A stretch of 64,000 nucleotides of DNA from Nannocystis exedens (GCF_002343915.1 NZ_NETK01000001.1:8260001-8324000), one strand, 5' to 3'; numbered from the stretch's first letter, positions 33,923 through 42,978 are shown. The notes: generated by a model not told the origin, from the letters alone. Made by a program: numbers and translations.

Positions 33923-34876
33923 GTGAACATCGCGGCGCTCGACCTCAACCTCCTGCTCGTGCTCCACACCGTGCTCGTCGAGCGCAGCGCGGCCGCGGCG
34001 GCGCGGCGGCTGCACGTCACGCCGTCGGCGGTCAGCAACTCGCTGGCCAAGCTGCGGGCCCAGCTCGGCGACCCGCTGGTGGTCCGAAGCGGCCGCGGGC
34101 TGGTGCCGACGCCGCGCGCGCTCGAGCTGGCGCCGCACCTGCGCGCGGCGGTCCGCGAGCTCGAGCGGGTGGTCGCCGGCGCCGAGGAGTTCGACCCGGC
34201 CACCACCACCCGCAGCTTCGCGCTCGCGCTGTCCGACGCCCATCAGGTCTGCGACCTCCCGCGGGTGGCCCGGGCGTTCGCCGCCGCGATGCCGCGGGCG
34301 CAGCTGCGGATCGTCAGCATCGATCACTTCGAGGCGGCGGGCGGGCTCGCGGGCGGCGAGGTCGACGCGGCGATCGCCCCCGCCACCGCGCCGCAGCCGG
34401 GGCAGCACGCGCACCACCTGTACGAAGAGGCAGGTGTGCTGCTGGTCCGGCGCGACCACCCGGCCGCGGGCAGGCCGGTCACGCGCGAGGTGTGGGCCTC
34501 GCTGCGCCACGTCGACATCCACCTCGCGCTCGGCCGCGGCGGCATCGGCCACCGCGCGGCGCGGGCCTGGCTGGCGGGCGAGCGGCTCGCGTTCGACGTC
34601 GCCGTGGTGGTGCCGAGCTTCGTCGCCGCCGCGGTGGTCGCCGCCAATTCCGACTACGTCTGCGGCCTGCCGCGCCGGGTCGCCGAGGCGCTGGCGCCCG
34701 CCCTGCCGCTCACGCCGCTGATGGTGCCGGGCCCGCCGATGGCGTTCTCGATCGACCTCGTGTGGCACGACCGCACCCACCTCGACGCCGGCGCGCGAGC
34801 CTTCCGCGAGCTGGTGAGCGCCGCGCTGGCGAGCCCGCGCCCCGCGAACAAGCGAGGCCCGCGCCGGCGCGCGTGA
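33923..34876 (+). CDS. LysR-family transcriptional regulator
   Basis: 317 residues from the GTG at 33923. The N-terminal winged helix reads LDLNLLLVLHTVLVERSAAA then ARRLHVTPSAVSNSLAKLRA, followed by DPLVVRSGRGLVPTPRA, close to the NodD/NahR-like branch. The co-inducer domain begins at about residue 95 (FALALSDAHQVCDLPRVARA). It is divergent from the FAD monooxygenase, the usual arrangement for a LysR regulator and its target. A palindromic stretch (34415-34436) lies in the coding region for HLYEEAGV. Confidence 0.92.
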   Translation: MNIAALDLNLLLVLHTVLVERSAAAAARRLHVTPSAVSNSLAKLRAQLGDPLVVRSGRGLVPTPRALELAPHLRAAVRELERVVAGAEEFDPATTTRSFALALSDAHQVCDLPRVARAFAAAMPRAQLRIVSIDHFEAAGGLAGGEVDAAIAPATAPQPGQHAHHLYEEAGVLLVRRDHPAAGRPVTREVWASLRHVDIHLALGRGGIGHRAARAWLAGERLAFDVAVVVPSFVAAAVVAANSDYVCGLPRRVAEALAPALPLTPLMVPGPPMAFSIDLVWHDRTHLDAGARAFRELVSAALASPRPANKRGPRRRA

Positions 34877-34973
34877 GCGTCGCAGCGAGGGGCGTCCGGC
34901 CGCGCGAAGATCCGCCGCCGTGTGCCGGGCCAGGTACCGGCGTGAGCGGCGAGCGGGTATCGTCGGTCTCGCC

Positions 34974-35420
34974 ATGCCGCGCCTCGCCGTTCGCGCCATC
35001 CTCATCGAGAACGACAAGATCCTGCTCGAGCAATTCGAGGACGCGAACGAGTCGTGGTACGTGACCCCCGGCGGCGGCGTCGACGAGAACGAGACGATCG
35101 AGGAGGCCTTTCACCGCGAGCTGCGGGAGGAGCTCGGCGTGCAGGCCGAGTTCGGCGCGGTCGCCTTCATCCGCGAGATCATCGCCGACCGTCTGGCCGT
35201 CACCAACCTGCCGCCCGGCTTCCACCAGGTCGAGGTGTTCGTGTACGGCCGCCTGCTGCCCGGCCAGACCCTGCGCATGCTCTCGCCCGATCCGTCGCAG
35301 GTCGGCCTCGTCTGGGTCCCGCTGGCCGAGCTTCACACGTTGCCGTTCTTCCCGCGCGATTTGATCCCGGAGTTCCAGGCCCGCGCCTTCCCGCGGTTTT
35401 ACTACGGGCACCGACGCTAG
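34974..35420 (+). CDS. NUDIX hydrolase
   Basis: 148 residues from the ATG at 34974. The complete NUDIX box is present at about residues 38-60: GGGVDENETIEEAFHRELRE followed by ELG, fitting GX5EX7REUXEEXGU. The preceding WYVTPGG is typical. The C-terminal WVPLAELHTLPFFPRDL is the usual end of the fold. It hydrolyses a nucleoside diphosphate linked to another moiety; the substrate cannot be told. It lies 97 nt after the LysR stop with its own start. Confidence 0.9.
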   Translation: MPRLAVRAILIENDKILLEQFEDANESWYVTPGGGVDENETIEEAFHRELREELGVQAEFGAVAFIREIIADRLAVTNLPPGFHQVEVFVYGRLLPGQTLRMLSPDPSQVGLVWVPLAELHTLPFFPRDLIPEFQARAFPRFYYGHRR

Positions 35421-35458
35421 GTCGGCCTGTTCGCCGCGGACGACGGCAGCGCAGCGGC

Positions 35459-36550
35459 TCACCAGCAGCGCTCGTAGGACCAGCCGTCCATGACGAGCGG
35501 CGTGCAGTCGTCGCTGTCGGTGCCGCCGATCATGTCGTCGATCCAGCGGACCTTGTTCTGCAGGCGAACGGCGCGCTGCTTGCCGCCGGTGGTGGCGCAC
35601 ATGTCGGCGGGGTCGCCGATCTCGATCGAGGTCGTCAGCCCGGCGACCACGCGCGTGACCTCGTCGGGGAGCACGTCCATCACCGGCCCGCCGGAGTCCC
35701 CCTTGCACACGCGGCTGGTCTCGGCGTCCATCAGGAAGTGCTCGGGTCCGGCCCAGTTGGGCAGGTAGACCATGCGCCGCAGCACGCCGCCGCCGCCGCC
35801 GGTGTGCGAGGTGACGCCCTGGCCGTACAGGCGCATCGTGCCGATCGTGCTCATCGCGCCGGTGTAGATCCGGTGGCGATCCTCCGCGGGGAAGCCGAAG
35901 CTGCCGCTGGTCAGCTTGACCACGGCGATGTCGTCGCCGTCGTCGCCGACGTAGTTGCTGTCGAGGCCGGCATAATCGGGGTGGACGTTGACGCGCACCG
36001 GGCCGACGTAGCTGCCGCCGCCGAAGTTGTCGATCTCGAAGTTCTCGACCCAGAAGTTCTTGGTGCCGGTCTCCGGGGCGAGCGCGGCCACACAGTGCGC
36101 GGCGGTGATCAGCGCCCGGTCGTGGATCAGCACGCCCGTGCAATTGACGTGGGTCAGGCGGAGGACGCCGTTGGTGGTGAGGTTGCTGGCCTCCGCGTGG
36201 GCGACCCGGAATTCCGCCTCCGGCGGCGCGAGCTCCTGCGACGGGAAGCCCTCGATGTGCGCCGACAGGCCCGCGAGGTAGCTCGCGGCGTCTTCGCAGC
36301 CGGCGACGCGCTCGAGGCCGAGGAGCTCGCCGAGCTCGGGGTAGGCGCGCAGGGTGGCGTTCATCTGCTCGAGGTCGAAGGTGCCGTTGTCACACTGCAC
36401 GAGCGCGCCTCGTTCGCCTACGTCGTAGGAGGGGACTTGCTCGTCGGCGTCGACGCCGTCGGGGGCGTCGCAGGCGGGGGAGGCGAGCGCCGCGAGGGCG
36501 CAGAAGGTGCGGTGAATCGAGAGCCTGGGCATATGCATCGTCTTGCTCAT
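35459..36550 (-). CDS. Trypsin-like (S1) serine protease lipoprotein
   Basis: 363 residues from the ATG at 36550; ATGs at 36538 and 36532 are also possible, and no Shine-Dalgarno decides. The signal RTFCALAALASPAC ends at a likely lipobox. The triad is complete: His in LITAAHCVA, Asp in DGDDIAVVKL and Ser in CKGDSGGPVM. The ~80-residue N-terminal segment before the protease domain may be a propeptide. It probably acts outside the cytoplasm. Substrates are unknown. Confidence 0.88.
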   Translation of the reverse strand: MSKTMHMPRLSIHRTFCALAALASPACDAPDGVDADEQVPSYDVGERGALVQCDNGTFDLEQMNATLRAYPELGELLGLERVAGCEDAASYLAGLSAHIEGFPSQELAPPEAEFRVAHAEASNLTTNGVLRLTHVNCTGVLIHDRALITAAHCVAALAPETGTKNFWVENFEIDNFGGGSYVGPVRVNVHPDYAGLDSNYVGDDGDDIAVVKLTSGSFGFPAEDRHRIYTGAMSTIGTMRLYGQGVTSHTGGGGGVLRRMVYLPNWAGPEHFLMDAETSRVCKGDSGGPVMDVLPDEVTRVVAGLTTSIEIGDPADMCATTGGKQRAVRLQNKVRWIDDMIGGTDSDDCTPLVMDGWSYERCW

Positions 36551-36825
36551 GGGAATGAGAGGTGTCGCGGGGCGCCGGCCGCGAGCGGCGACCGGCGACC
36601 CTGGCAGCCCAGGTAGAGGCAGCGACGCGTTCAATTCACGGCTCCCAAATTTAAAAATTGTCGGGGCCGGGCTCCCCGCTCGGCCGGGGGGGCGAGGCCG
36701 CGCCCCGCCCCCGGTGCTCCTGCACCGTCGCCTGTCGAGCCCGCTCGCCGATCAACGCAGTAGCGCGTGCCTCGTCGCCGTCGCCCGCCTGTCGGCGCGT
36801 CGCCGACTCTGGTACACCGGCCGCG

Positions 36826-37200
36826 ATGCACCACAGCCGACTCGCCGGATTCATCATCGATTGTCAGGACACCCCGCCCGACGACGCCGCCGCGTTTTGG
36901 AGCCGCGCGCTCGGCATGGCCTCGGAGGGCGACGACGGCCACGGGTACGCGGTGCTCGACGCCAGCGCCCGCGACCTGCACATCGAGGTCCAGCGGGTCA
37001 GTCACGCGAGCCGCGTCCACCTCGACATCGAGACCGACGATCAGCCGGCCGAGGTCGCCCGCCTCGAGCGCCTCGGCGCCAAGCAGGTCGCCAAGGGCGC
37101 CCGCTGGGTGGTGATGGAGGCGCCGACCGGCCAGCGCTTCTGTGTCATCGACGCCCGCCGCCCGCTCGCCGGGGCGCCGGGGACCAACGTCTGGCCGTGA
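36826..37200 (+). CDS. VOC-family (glyoxalase-like) protein
   Basis: 124 residues from the ATG at 36826. The layout RLAGFIIDCQDTPPDDAAAF, FWSRALGM, HIEVQRVSHASRVHLDIETD and FCVIDARRP fits the vicinal oxygen chelate fold of the glyoxalase/bleomycin-resistance superfamily in its short actinobacterial-like form. Whether it is an enzyme or a binding protein is not clear. It converges on the propeller lipoprotein across a hairpin terminator. Confidence 0.8.
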   Translation: MHHSRLAGFIIDCQDTPPDDAAAFWSRALGMASEGDDGHGYAVLDASARDLHIEVQRVSHASRVHLDIETDDQPAEVARLERLGAKQVAKGARWVVMEAPTGQRFCVIDARRPLAGAPGTNVWP

Positions 37201-37207
37201 GCGCGCG

Positions 37208-37238
37208 TCGCCGCCGCCCGCGTTCGGGGCGGCGGCGA
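37208..37238. terminator. 12-bp perfect bidirectional hairpin
   Basis: TCGCCGCCGCCC (37208-37219) pairs exactly with GGGCGGCGGCGA (37227-37238). It lies between the convergent VOC and propeller genes. Confidence 0.7.
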
Positions 37239-37260
37239 GGGCGATGCACGTCGCTCGCGC

Positions 37261-39105
37261 CTACGGCTGGAACGCGGCGACGAAGCCGTCGCGGTTGCCC
37301 TGGCTGACCACCGGGCCCAGGCCGAGGTCGATGCTCTGGAAGAAGGTGCCGGTGACGGCGACGGTGCCCGTGGCGGATCCGGCGACGCCGGTCCCGCCCT
37401 GGGCGTCGATGCCCCCGAAGCTGTTGCCCCACACGAGCTGACCCTGCGGGGTGAACTTGGCGAGGTAGGCGTCGTACTGGTCGCTGGACACCAGCACCTG
37501 GCCGCCGAGGTCGCACGTGTTGAGGAAGTTGCCGGTGGTGATGAGATTGTCGAGGCCGTCGGTCGCGAGGTCGCTTGCGCTCGAGCCGTCGGTGCAGACC
37601 AGCCGGCTCCACAGGTGGGCGCCGTCGCCGTCGAACTGGGCGAGGAAGCCGGACCCCTTCGGCCCGGCCAGCGGCCCGCCGCCGAAGTCGACGCTGCCCC
37701 GGTTCGAGCCGGCGATCGTCACGCGGCCGGCGCTGTCGACCACCAGGCCGCGGCCCCGCTGGTTGCCCGCGTCGCCGAAGTGCTTGGCCCACACCGTGGC
37801 GCCCGCGGGGTCGAGCTTGGCGACGAAGAGGTCGTCCGCGCCGGTGGAGACGAGCGGACCGGTGCCGGCGTCGACCGAGTCCCAGAACCAGCCGGCGACG
37901 TAGGCATTGCCGTCCGGATCGACGTCGATGGCGCCGCCGAGCTGGGCGTCGGTGCCGCTGAAGCTGCGGCTCCACAGGTGCGCGCCGGTCGGCGAGAAGC
38001 GGGCGACGAAGGCGTCGGCCTTGTCGTTGGCGACCAGCGGAGCGCCGCCGAGGTCGAGCGAGGTGAAGAAGTAGCCGGTGAGCAAGATGTCGCCGTCCTC
38101 GGCGAGCGCGAGGTCCTTGATCCCGACCAGCGCGTCGCCGCCGTGGAACGACTCGCTCCACACGTGCTCGCCGTCGCCCGTCAACTGGACGAGGAACAGG
38201 TCGTGCGTGGCCGTCAGGTTCTGCAGCGGGCCGCCGCCGAAGTCGATCGAGCCGGCGAAGTCCCCGGCCAGCACGATGTCGCCGGCGGGCGTGACCGCGA
38301 GCCCGTAGTCGGGCCCGCCCTGGACGCCGGCGTCGCCGAAGCGCTTGCTCCACAGCAGGTCGCCCGCGGGCGAGAACTTGGCCAGGAGCACGTCGACCCC
38401 GTCGCCCACCAGCAGACCGCCGCCGAAGTCGACCGGACCGTCGCCCCACGCGGCGAGCACGAGGTTGCCGGCGGCGTCGAACACCAGGCTCGTGCCCACC
38501 TCGTGGCCGCCCTGGCCGAAGGTCCGACTCCACGCGTGCGCGCCCGGGTCCGGACACGCGTCGACGCCGTCGCAGTCCTCGTCGCCCGCCTCCTCGCAAG
38601 TCTCGCGCGCAGGCACGACCTCGCCCTCGCACGGGCCCCAGATCGCGTCGGCGCCGCACTGCTGCTGGCCGGCCACGCAGTTGCCGACGCCCTCGGTGCC
38701 GTCCGGGCCGCCGTAGCACGACCGCGACTCGCCAGGATCGCACTCGCCCGGGTCGACGGCCGTGGTCCCGGGGCTCGTGCCGGTGTCGGTCGTGGCGGTG
38801 CTGTCGGTGGTGGTGTCGAGCGTCGTCGAATCGGTGGTGGTGGCGCCGTCGGTGGGATCGAGCGTCGTCGAATCGGTCGTGGTGGGCCCGGTGGTCGTGG
38901 TGTCGGTCGTGTCGACGCTCGTCGTGCTCGTCGGCCCGGTGGTCGTCGGGTCGGTCGTGCCGGCGGTCGAACTCGCAGTCTCGGTGTCGCCCGGCTCGCT
39001 CGCGGTGGAGTCGCCGGTGTCCCCGGGACAGGCGACCAGCAGCGCCGGGAAGACGGCAGGGACGGCACAGGACAGGATTCGCGGCAATAAGCTCGTCGCT
39101 CGCAT
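37261..39105 (-). CDS. Beta-propeller (SBBP-like) surface lipoprotein with Thr-rich linker
   Basis: 614 residues from the ATG at 39105, with GGAG 11 nt upstream. The signal AVPAVFPALLVAC is followed by a ~90-residue Thr/Ser/Asp linker. A Cys-rich segment comes next (CDPGESRSCYGGPDGTEGVG through EAGDEDCDGVDACPD), typical of myxobacterial MopE-like metal-binding motifs. Then come about seven ~58-residue repeats of the form FSPxGxxLWSxxFGDxGxQxGxxLAVDxxGxxxxAGxFxGSxDFGG, a beta-propeller like SBBP repeats. Extracellular location is expected; the function is unknown. Confidence 0.85.
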   Translation of the reverse strand: MRATSLLPRILSCAVPAVFPALLVACPGDTGDSTASEPGDTETASSTAGTTDPTTTGPTSTTSVDTTDTTTTGPTTTDSTTLDPTDGATTTDSTTLDTTTDSTATTDTGTSPGTTAVDPGECDPGESRSCYGGPDGTEGVGNCVAGQQQCGADAIWGPCEGEVVPARETCEEAGDEDCDGVDACPDPGAHAWSRTFGQGGHEVGTSLVFDAAGNLVLAAWGDGPVDFGGGLLVGDGVDVLLAKFSPAGDLLWSKRFGDAGVQGGPDYGLAVTPAGDIVLAGDFAGSIDFGGGPLQNLTATHDLFLVQLTGDGEHVWSESFHGGDALVGIKDLALAEDGDILLTGYFFTSLDLGGAPLVANDKADAFVARFSPTGAHLWSRSFSGTDAQLGGAIDVDPDGNAYVAGWFWDSVDAGTGPLVSTGADDLFVAKLDPAGATVWAKHFGDAGNQRGRGLVVDSAGRVTIAGSNRGSVDFGGGPLAGPKGSGFLAQFDGDGAHLWSRLVCTDGSSASDLATDGLDNLITTGNFLNTCDLGGQVLVSSDQYDAYLAKFTPQGQLVWGNSFGGIDAQGGTGVAGSATGTVAVTGTFFQSIDLGLGPVVSQGNRDGFVAAFQP

Positions 39106-39432
39106 AAGGGGTCTCGCTCCTCGCCGCCGAGAGATCCGGCAGCACGACGGTGCCCGCGAGCCGCCGCACACGTCGTCGCCGGCCTCGCGCGAGGCGGCGC
39201 AGACCACCTCCACCGGTCCAGTGATCGCCGCCGGTGACTCGATCGCGTGTCGCCGCAAATTACGTCGCCGCCGGCACCACGAGTTGCAATTCGCGCCGGC
39301 CGAGGCAGCCGGGCCCGGCGAACGCTCGCGCGCGGCCGATCGCGAACAACGACCGCCGTCCGACGGTCGACTCGCTCCCGCGGGCCCGGGCCGGCAGCTC
39401 GTCCGGCGCCGGGTTTTCGCGCTTCGAGGCGC
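39106..39432. other. Intergenic region, no gene seen
   Basis: 327 bp between two minus-strand genes. Only low-complexity shadow frames are present; it should hold the propeller gene promoter. Confidence 0.45.
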
Positions 39433-40185
39433 CTAGCGCAGCCCGCCGGAGGCGCTGATGATCTCGCCGGTCAACCACCCGGACGCGGGCGAGGCGAGGA
39501 ACACCGCCACCGTGGCGATGTCGTCGACCTCGCCGAGGCGGCCGAGCGGGGTGGCGGCGATCAGCTCGCGCGCGAAGTCGGACTCGGGGATCTGGAGGGT
39601 GCGGGCGCCCTCGGTGTCGACGGCGCCGGGGTTGATCGAGTTGACGCGGATCTTCCGCGGCCCGAGCTCGAGCGCGAGGGTCTGCGTGAGGCCGTCGAGC
39701 GCGTGCTTGCTGGCGGTGTAGACGACCGACTGCGGCGCCGGCCGGCGCGTGACCGTCGAGCCGATGTTGATCACGCTGCCGCCCTCGGGCCCGAAGTACT
39801 TCAGCGCCTCCTGCACCGCGAGCAGCGGCCCGAGCACGTTGACGTCGAACTGACGCCGGAACTCGGCCTCGGTGACGGCCTCGACCGGCTCGAAGCGGAA
39901 CACGCCGGCGTTGTTGACCAGCACGTCGAGCCGGCCGAACACCCGCTTCGTCTCGGCGAACAGCCGCGCGACGTCGGCCGCCTTCGACACGTCGCCCTGG
40001 ACCGCGAACGCCTTGCCGTCCCGCTTCGTGATGTCGGCGACGACCCGCTCGGCGCCCGCCCGGTCGCTCGCGTAGTTGACGACCACCGCCGCGCCGGCGC
40101 CCGCCAGCGCCCGGGCGATGCCCGCGCCGATGCCCTTGGACGCGCCCGTGACGATCGCGACCTTGCCCTTCAATGATTCGACCAT
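39433..40185 (-). CDS. Short-chain dehydrogenase/reductase (SDR)
   Basis: 250 residues from the ATG at 40185, with AGGAG about 8 nt upstream. Classical SDR motifs are all present: VAIVTGASKGIGAGIARALA (TGxxxGxG), LVNNAG, the Ser in VINIGSTVT, and YTASKHALDG (YxxxK). INPGAVDTEG and ISASGG near the end resemble glucose-1-dehydrogenase and FabG-like members. It is divergent from the ArsR gene, and an inverted repeat lies in its promoter region. The substrate is unknown. Confidence 0.92.
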   Translation of the reverse strand: MVESLKGKVAIVTGASKGIGAGIARALAGAGAAVVVNYASDRAGAERVVADITKRDGKAFAVQGDVSKAADVARLFAETKRVFGRLDVLVNNAGVFRFEPVEAVTEAEFRRQFDVNVLGPLLAVQEALKYFGPEGGSVINIGSTVTRRPAPQSVVYTASKHALDGLTQTLALELGPRKIRVNSINPGAVDTEGARTLQIPESDFARELIAATPLGRLGEVDDIATVAVFLASPASGWLTGEIISASGGLR

Positions 40186-40211
40186 CTTCGCTCTCCTCGT
40201 CGTGTTATCAG

Positions 40212-40235
40212 TTCGACGTTTCGATGAAGGTCTAA
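40212..40235. promoter_or_regulatory. Candidate ArsR operator 1 (SDR/ArsR divergent region)
   Basis: A 24-bp imperfect dyad beginning TTCGACGTTT and ending AAGGTCTAA, located 27 nt upstream of the SDR ATG. It shares 19 of 24 positions and identical spacing with operator 2 downstream of the ArsR gene. Confidence 0.55.
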
Positions 40236-40380
40236 GTGACGGCTCGGTCGAAGTCAAACCACGTCCCATCATTTTTTTCCGGCGGCGCGCCGGCCCCGCC
40301 CGCGCCGGCCTCGCGTGACCGCGCACACGGCTGCCCGCCGCGGCTAGAGCCCCGGCGGTCCCCGTGTTACGCTGCCGGCA

Positions 40381-40662
40381 ATGATCCGCTTGACGGACAA
40401 GCAGGTCCAGCGAATCTCGAGCGCCCTGGCCGAGCCGCGGCGCTTCAAGATCTTGCAAGACCTGGCGGCCGACCGCGCGCAGCAGATGCCCTGCGCCGCG
40501 ATCGTCGAGTGCCACGGGGTCAGCCAGGCGACGATCTCCCACCACCTCAAGGAGCTCGAGACCGCCGGCCTGATCGAGATCGTCCGCGACGGCAAGTTCG
40601 CCCACGTGGTGTTCCAGCGCGACGTCTGGCGCGCCTACCTCGCGCGCCTCGCCGAGCTGTGA
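40381..40662 (+). CDS. ArsR-family transcriptional regulator
   Basis: 93 residues. The winged helix-turn-helix occupies the whole protein: ALAEPRRFKILQDLA, then VSQATISHHLKELETAGLIE as the recognition helix, then IVRDGKFAHVVF as the wing. No metal-binding CxC of the ArsR type is seen (the single Cys in MPCAA and another in VECHG do not form it), so it may sense something other than metal. It is divergent from the SDR gene and is probably its repressor and its own. Confidence 0.9.
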   Translation: MIRLTDKQVQRISSALAEPRRFKILQDLAADRAQQMPCAAIVECHGVSQATISHHLKELETAGLIEIVRDGKFAHVVFQRDVWRAYLARLAEL

Positions 40663-40706
40663 GCGCCGCCCGCCCGCACCTCCCAGGTTGTCTTGCCTGC
40701 GTTCAT

Positions 40707-40730
40707 TTGGACGTTTAGGTTAACGTCTAA
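40707..40730. promoter_or_regulatory. Candidate ArsR operator 2 (orphan dyad)
   Basis: The dyad begins TTGGACGTTT and ends AACGTCTAA; flanking bases extend the arms to 12 bp with one mismatch. It lies 45 nt after the arsR stop with no obvious gene to control. Confidence 0.5.
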
Positions 40731-41000
40731 ATGTTGCCTCCCGAGAAGTCAAGCGCGCCCGGCGCCGCATCGACGTCGAGGTCCGGCGCCGGCGAGCGGG
40801 CAGGGGGCGAGAGACACGGGCGGGTCCCCCGGCGGTGACGGGCCCACGGCCGTACCGGGACGAGCGTGCAGGTCGCCGGGTCCGAGAGCGCTCGCCGCGA
40901 GACGCGGCGAGCCGCGCACCGCGAGCAGAAAGCGCGCGTGTCTCTCGGGCAGGTCGAAGGGAAACGCGGGCGCGGCCGCCCTCGGCGGGTCGAGAGCCTG

Positions 41001-41018
41001 CATGTCCCTCAGGACATG
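41001..41018. repeat. Dispersed 18-bp palindrome
   Basis: catgtccctcaggacatg, identical to the copy at 41062. Confidence 0.75.
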
Positions 41019-41061
41019 TCGTAGGAGGCGGGCGAGGGGCTCCCGGCCGGCAGCTCGGCAG

Positions 41062-41079
41062 CATGTCCCTCAGGACATG
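41062..41079. repeat. Dispersed 18-bp palindrome
   Basis: Identical to the copy at 41001; 18 nt past the amidohydrolase stop. Confidence 0.75.
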
Positions 41080-41097
41080 TCGCAAGCGACAGCCCGT

Positions 41098-42963
41098 CTA
41101 CTCGAGCCGCACGTCGTCGAGCTCGAGCGCGAACGGACCGCCCGCGGTCGCGCCGAAGAACAGCCCGAGCACGTCGAAGGGCTCGAGCCCGAGCTCGGCG
41201 AAGGTGACGGTGTGCTCGCTCCACTCGCGGCCGACGGCGATCTCCTTGCGCAGCGGCGCGACGCCGAGCTGCTCGGCGAACACCATCACCGTCATCGCGC
41301 CCGTGCCGTCGCCGCGGGCCGCGAACACCAGCTTGCGGAAGTTGCCGAGGTTGGCCGGCTGCATCGGCGCGGCCCCGGGGAAGAACATCGCCCCGGCCCA
41401 CTTCGGCCGCTCGCTCTCGGCCACGGCGCCGGTGAGCCGCAGCGCCCCCTTGCTCCTGCGCGCGCCCTTCTTGACGAGGCCGAGCTCGACCGTCGAGCTG
41501 CCGCCGATCAGCGCGTCGGTGGCCGGCTGCCAGCCGGCGCCGAACTCCGCGGCCACCTTGCCGGCCTCGAACGCGGCGATCTTGCCCGACTCCGACCCGG
41601 GCGGCGGCGGGGCGGCGCGCCGGGCTGCGAGCGCGGCGTACTCCTCGGCCACCGCCCGCCGGTAGCCGTCGCGGTCGACCCGGTGCCCGGCCTTCCACAC
41701 CGCCTCGATCGCGCGCGTGGCCGTGATGTCGACCGTCGGATCGCCGCGCACCAGCAACAGGTCGGCCCGCTTGCCCGCGACGACCCGGCCGCGATCGCCG
41801 AGGAGCTTTTTGAACCTGTCCGCGGGGACAGACGTGGCCGCCGCCAGCGCCGCGGTCGCCGGCAGGCCGGCGCGCACCAGCAGCGCCAGCTCGTCGTGCA
41901 GCGAGGCCCCGTGGACCGTGCCGGGGTTGGGCGCGTCGGTGCTGGCCAGCAGCGGCACGCCGGCGCGGTGCAGCGCGCCGACGGTCGTCAGCGCGGCCTC
42001 GCACGCGGCGGCCGGCAGGGCCCTCGGCCAGCTCGCCGACAGCGCGCGCACGTCGGCCGGCCCGAGGAACGGCTTCAGCGCCGGATCGTCGGCGATCCCC
42101 CGGGCGCGGCCGGGCTCGCACAGCCCGAGCACCACCGCCAGGGTGTCGGCCACGAACACCTGCTCGTCGCGCGCCAGGGCCACGAACGCGTCCGTCGCCG
42201 GGCCGTCGAAGAACACGTGGGCCAGGCCGTCGGCGCCGGCCTCGAGCGCGGCGGTGGCCTCGCGCTGGCTGCTGACGTGGACCACGGTCGTCAGCCCGCG
42301 CGCGTGGGCGGCCTCGATCAAGGCGCGCACGGTGTCGACGGCGAGGGTGGGGATCGGGCGGCCGAAGCCGGACCCGTCGTCGAGCACGATCTTGAGGTAG
42401 TCGGACCCTTCGGCCAGGCGCGCGGCGACGAACGCCGGCGCCTGGTCGGGGCCGGTGAGGGTGGGGATCGCAAACCCGTACTCGGTCCCGTGCCCGCCGG
42501 GGGCGGTGGCGAGGACGCCGGCGCTGCGGAAGTCGGCCAGGGCGCGCCCACCGGCCCCGGCGACGGCCTTGCGCAGCGGCCCGGTCACGGCCGGCAGGGT
42601 GAACATGTCGAGCTCGGTCGTGACCCCGAACACCAGCGCCTGGCGCAATTGGTCCGGCGACTGGATGTGCGTGTGCGCGTCGATCAGCCCGGGCAGCAAG
42701 GTCCGACCGGCGCCGTCCTCCACCGTCGCCCCGTCGGCGACCACGAGGTCCGGACCGACCGCCACGATCACGCCGTCCCCGACCGCGACCGAGGTGCGGG
42801 CGACCACCGCCTCGCCGTCGAACAGGCGGACGTCGCGGATGACCAGGTCCGCCGCGATCGGCGGAGACGTCCGCGCCGGCGCCTCGCTCGCCGAGGGCCG
42901 CGGACAACCCAGCGCGGCCAGGGCCGCGAATGTGAGGACCGTGCCGGTCGAGCGAGGACGCAT
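41098..42963 (-). CDS. Amidohydrolase lipoprotein with C-terminal CIA30-like domain
   Basis: 621 residues from the ATG at 42963; the longer frame upstream is antisense to the next gene. The lipobox is in TFAALAALGC. The amidohydrolase domain (about 40-430) shows the metal motif LIDAHTHI, YLKIVLDDG (possible carboxylated Lys), VVHVSS, LAHVFFDG and the Asp in LLASTDAPN, and ends AGKRADLLLVRGDP. The last ~170 residues (GWQPATDALIGGSSTVELGL, LGNFRKLVFAARGDG, FAELGLEPFDVLGLFFGA, LELDDVRLE) resemble the CIA30/NDUFAF1 beta-sandwich, probably a ligand-binding module. Exported imidazolonepropionase-like amidohydrolases often have unknown substrates. Confidence 0.85.
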   Translation of the reverse strand: MRPRSTGTVLTFAALAALGCPRPSASEAPARTSPPIAADLVIRDVRLFDGEAVVARTSVAVGDGVIVAVGPDLVVADGATVEDGAGRTLLPGLIDAHTHIQSPDQLRQALVFGVTTELDMFTLPAVTGPLRKAVAGAGGRALADFRSAGVLATAPGGHGTEYGFAIPTLTGPDQAPAFVAARLAEGSDYLKIVLDDGSGFGRPIPTLAVDTVRALIEAAHARGLTTVVHVSSQREATAALEAGADGLAHVFFDGPATDAFVALARDEQVFVADTLAVVLGLCEPGRARGIADDPALKPFLGPADVRALSASWPRALPAAACEAALTTVGALHRAGVPLLASTDAPNPGTVHGASLHDELALLVRAGLPATAALAAATSVPADRFKKLLGDRGRVVAGKRADLLLVRGDPTVDITATRAIEAVWKAGHRVDRDGYRRAVAEEYAALAARRAAPPPPGSESGKIAAFEAGKVAAEFGAGWQPATDALIGGSSTVELGLVKKGARRSKGALRLTGAVAESERPKWAGAMFFPGAAPMQPANLGNFRKLVFAARGDGTGAMTVMVFAEQLGVAPLRKEIAVGREWSEHTVTFAELGLEPFDVLGLFFGATAGGPFALELDDVRLE

Positions 42964-42978
42964 GGCCCCCCGATACCA

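Larger units (their letters stand above)
40663..41097. other. Intergenic region with orphan operator and two identical palindromes
   Basis: 435 bp between the ArsR and amidohydrolase stops. It contains the dyad at 40707-40730 and palindromes at 41001 and 41062. No supported gene lies downstream of the dyad on either strand. Confidence 0.5.
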
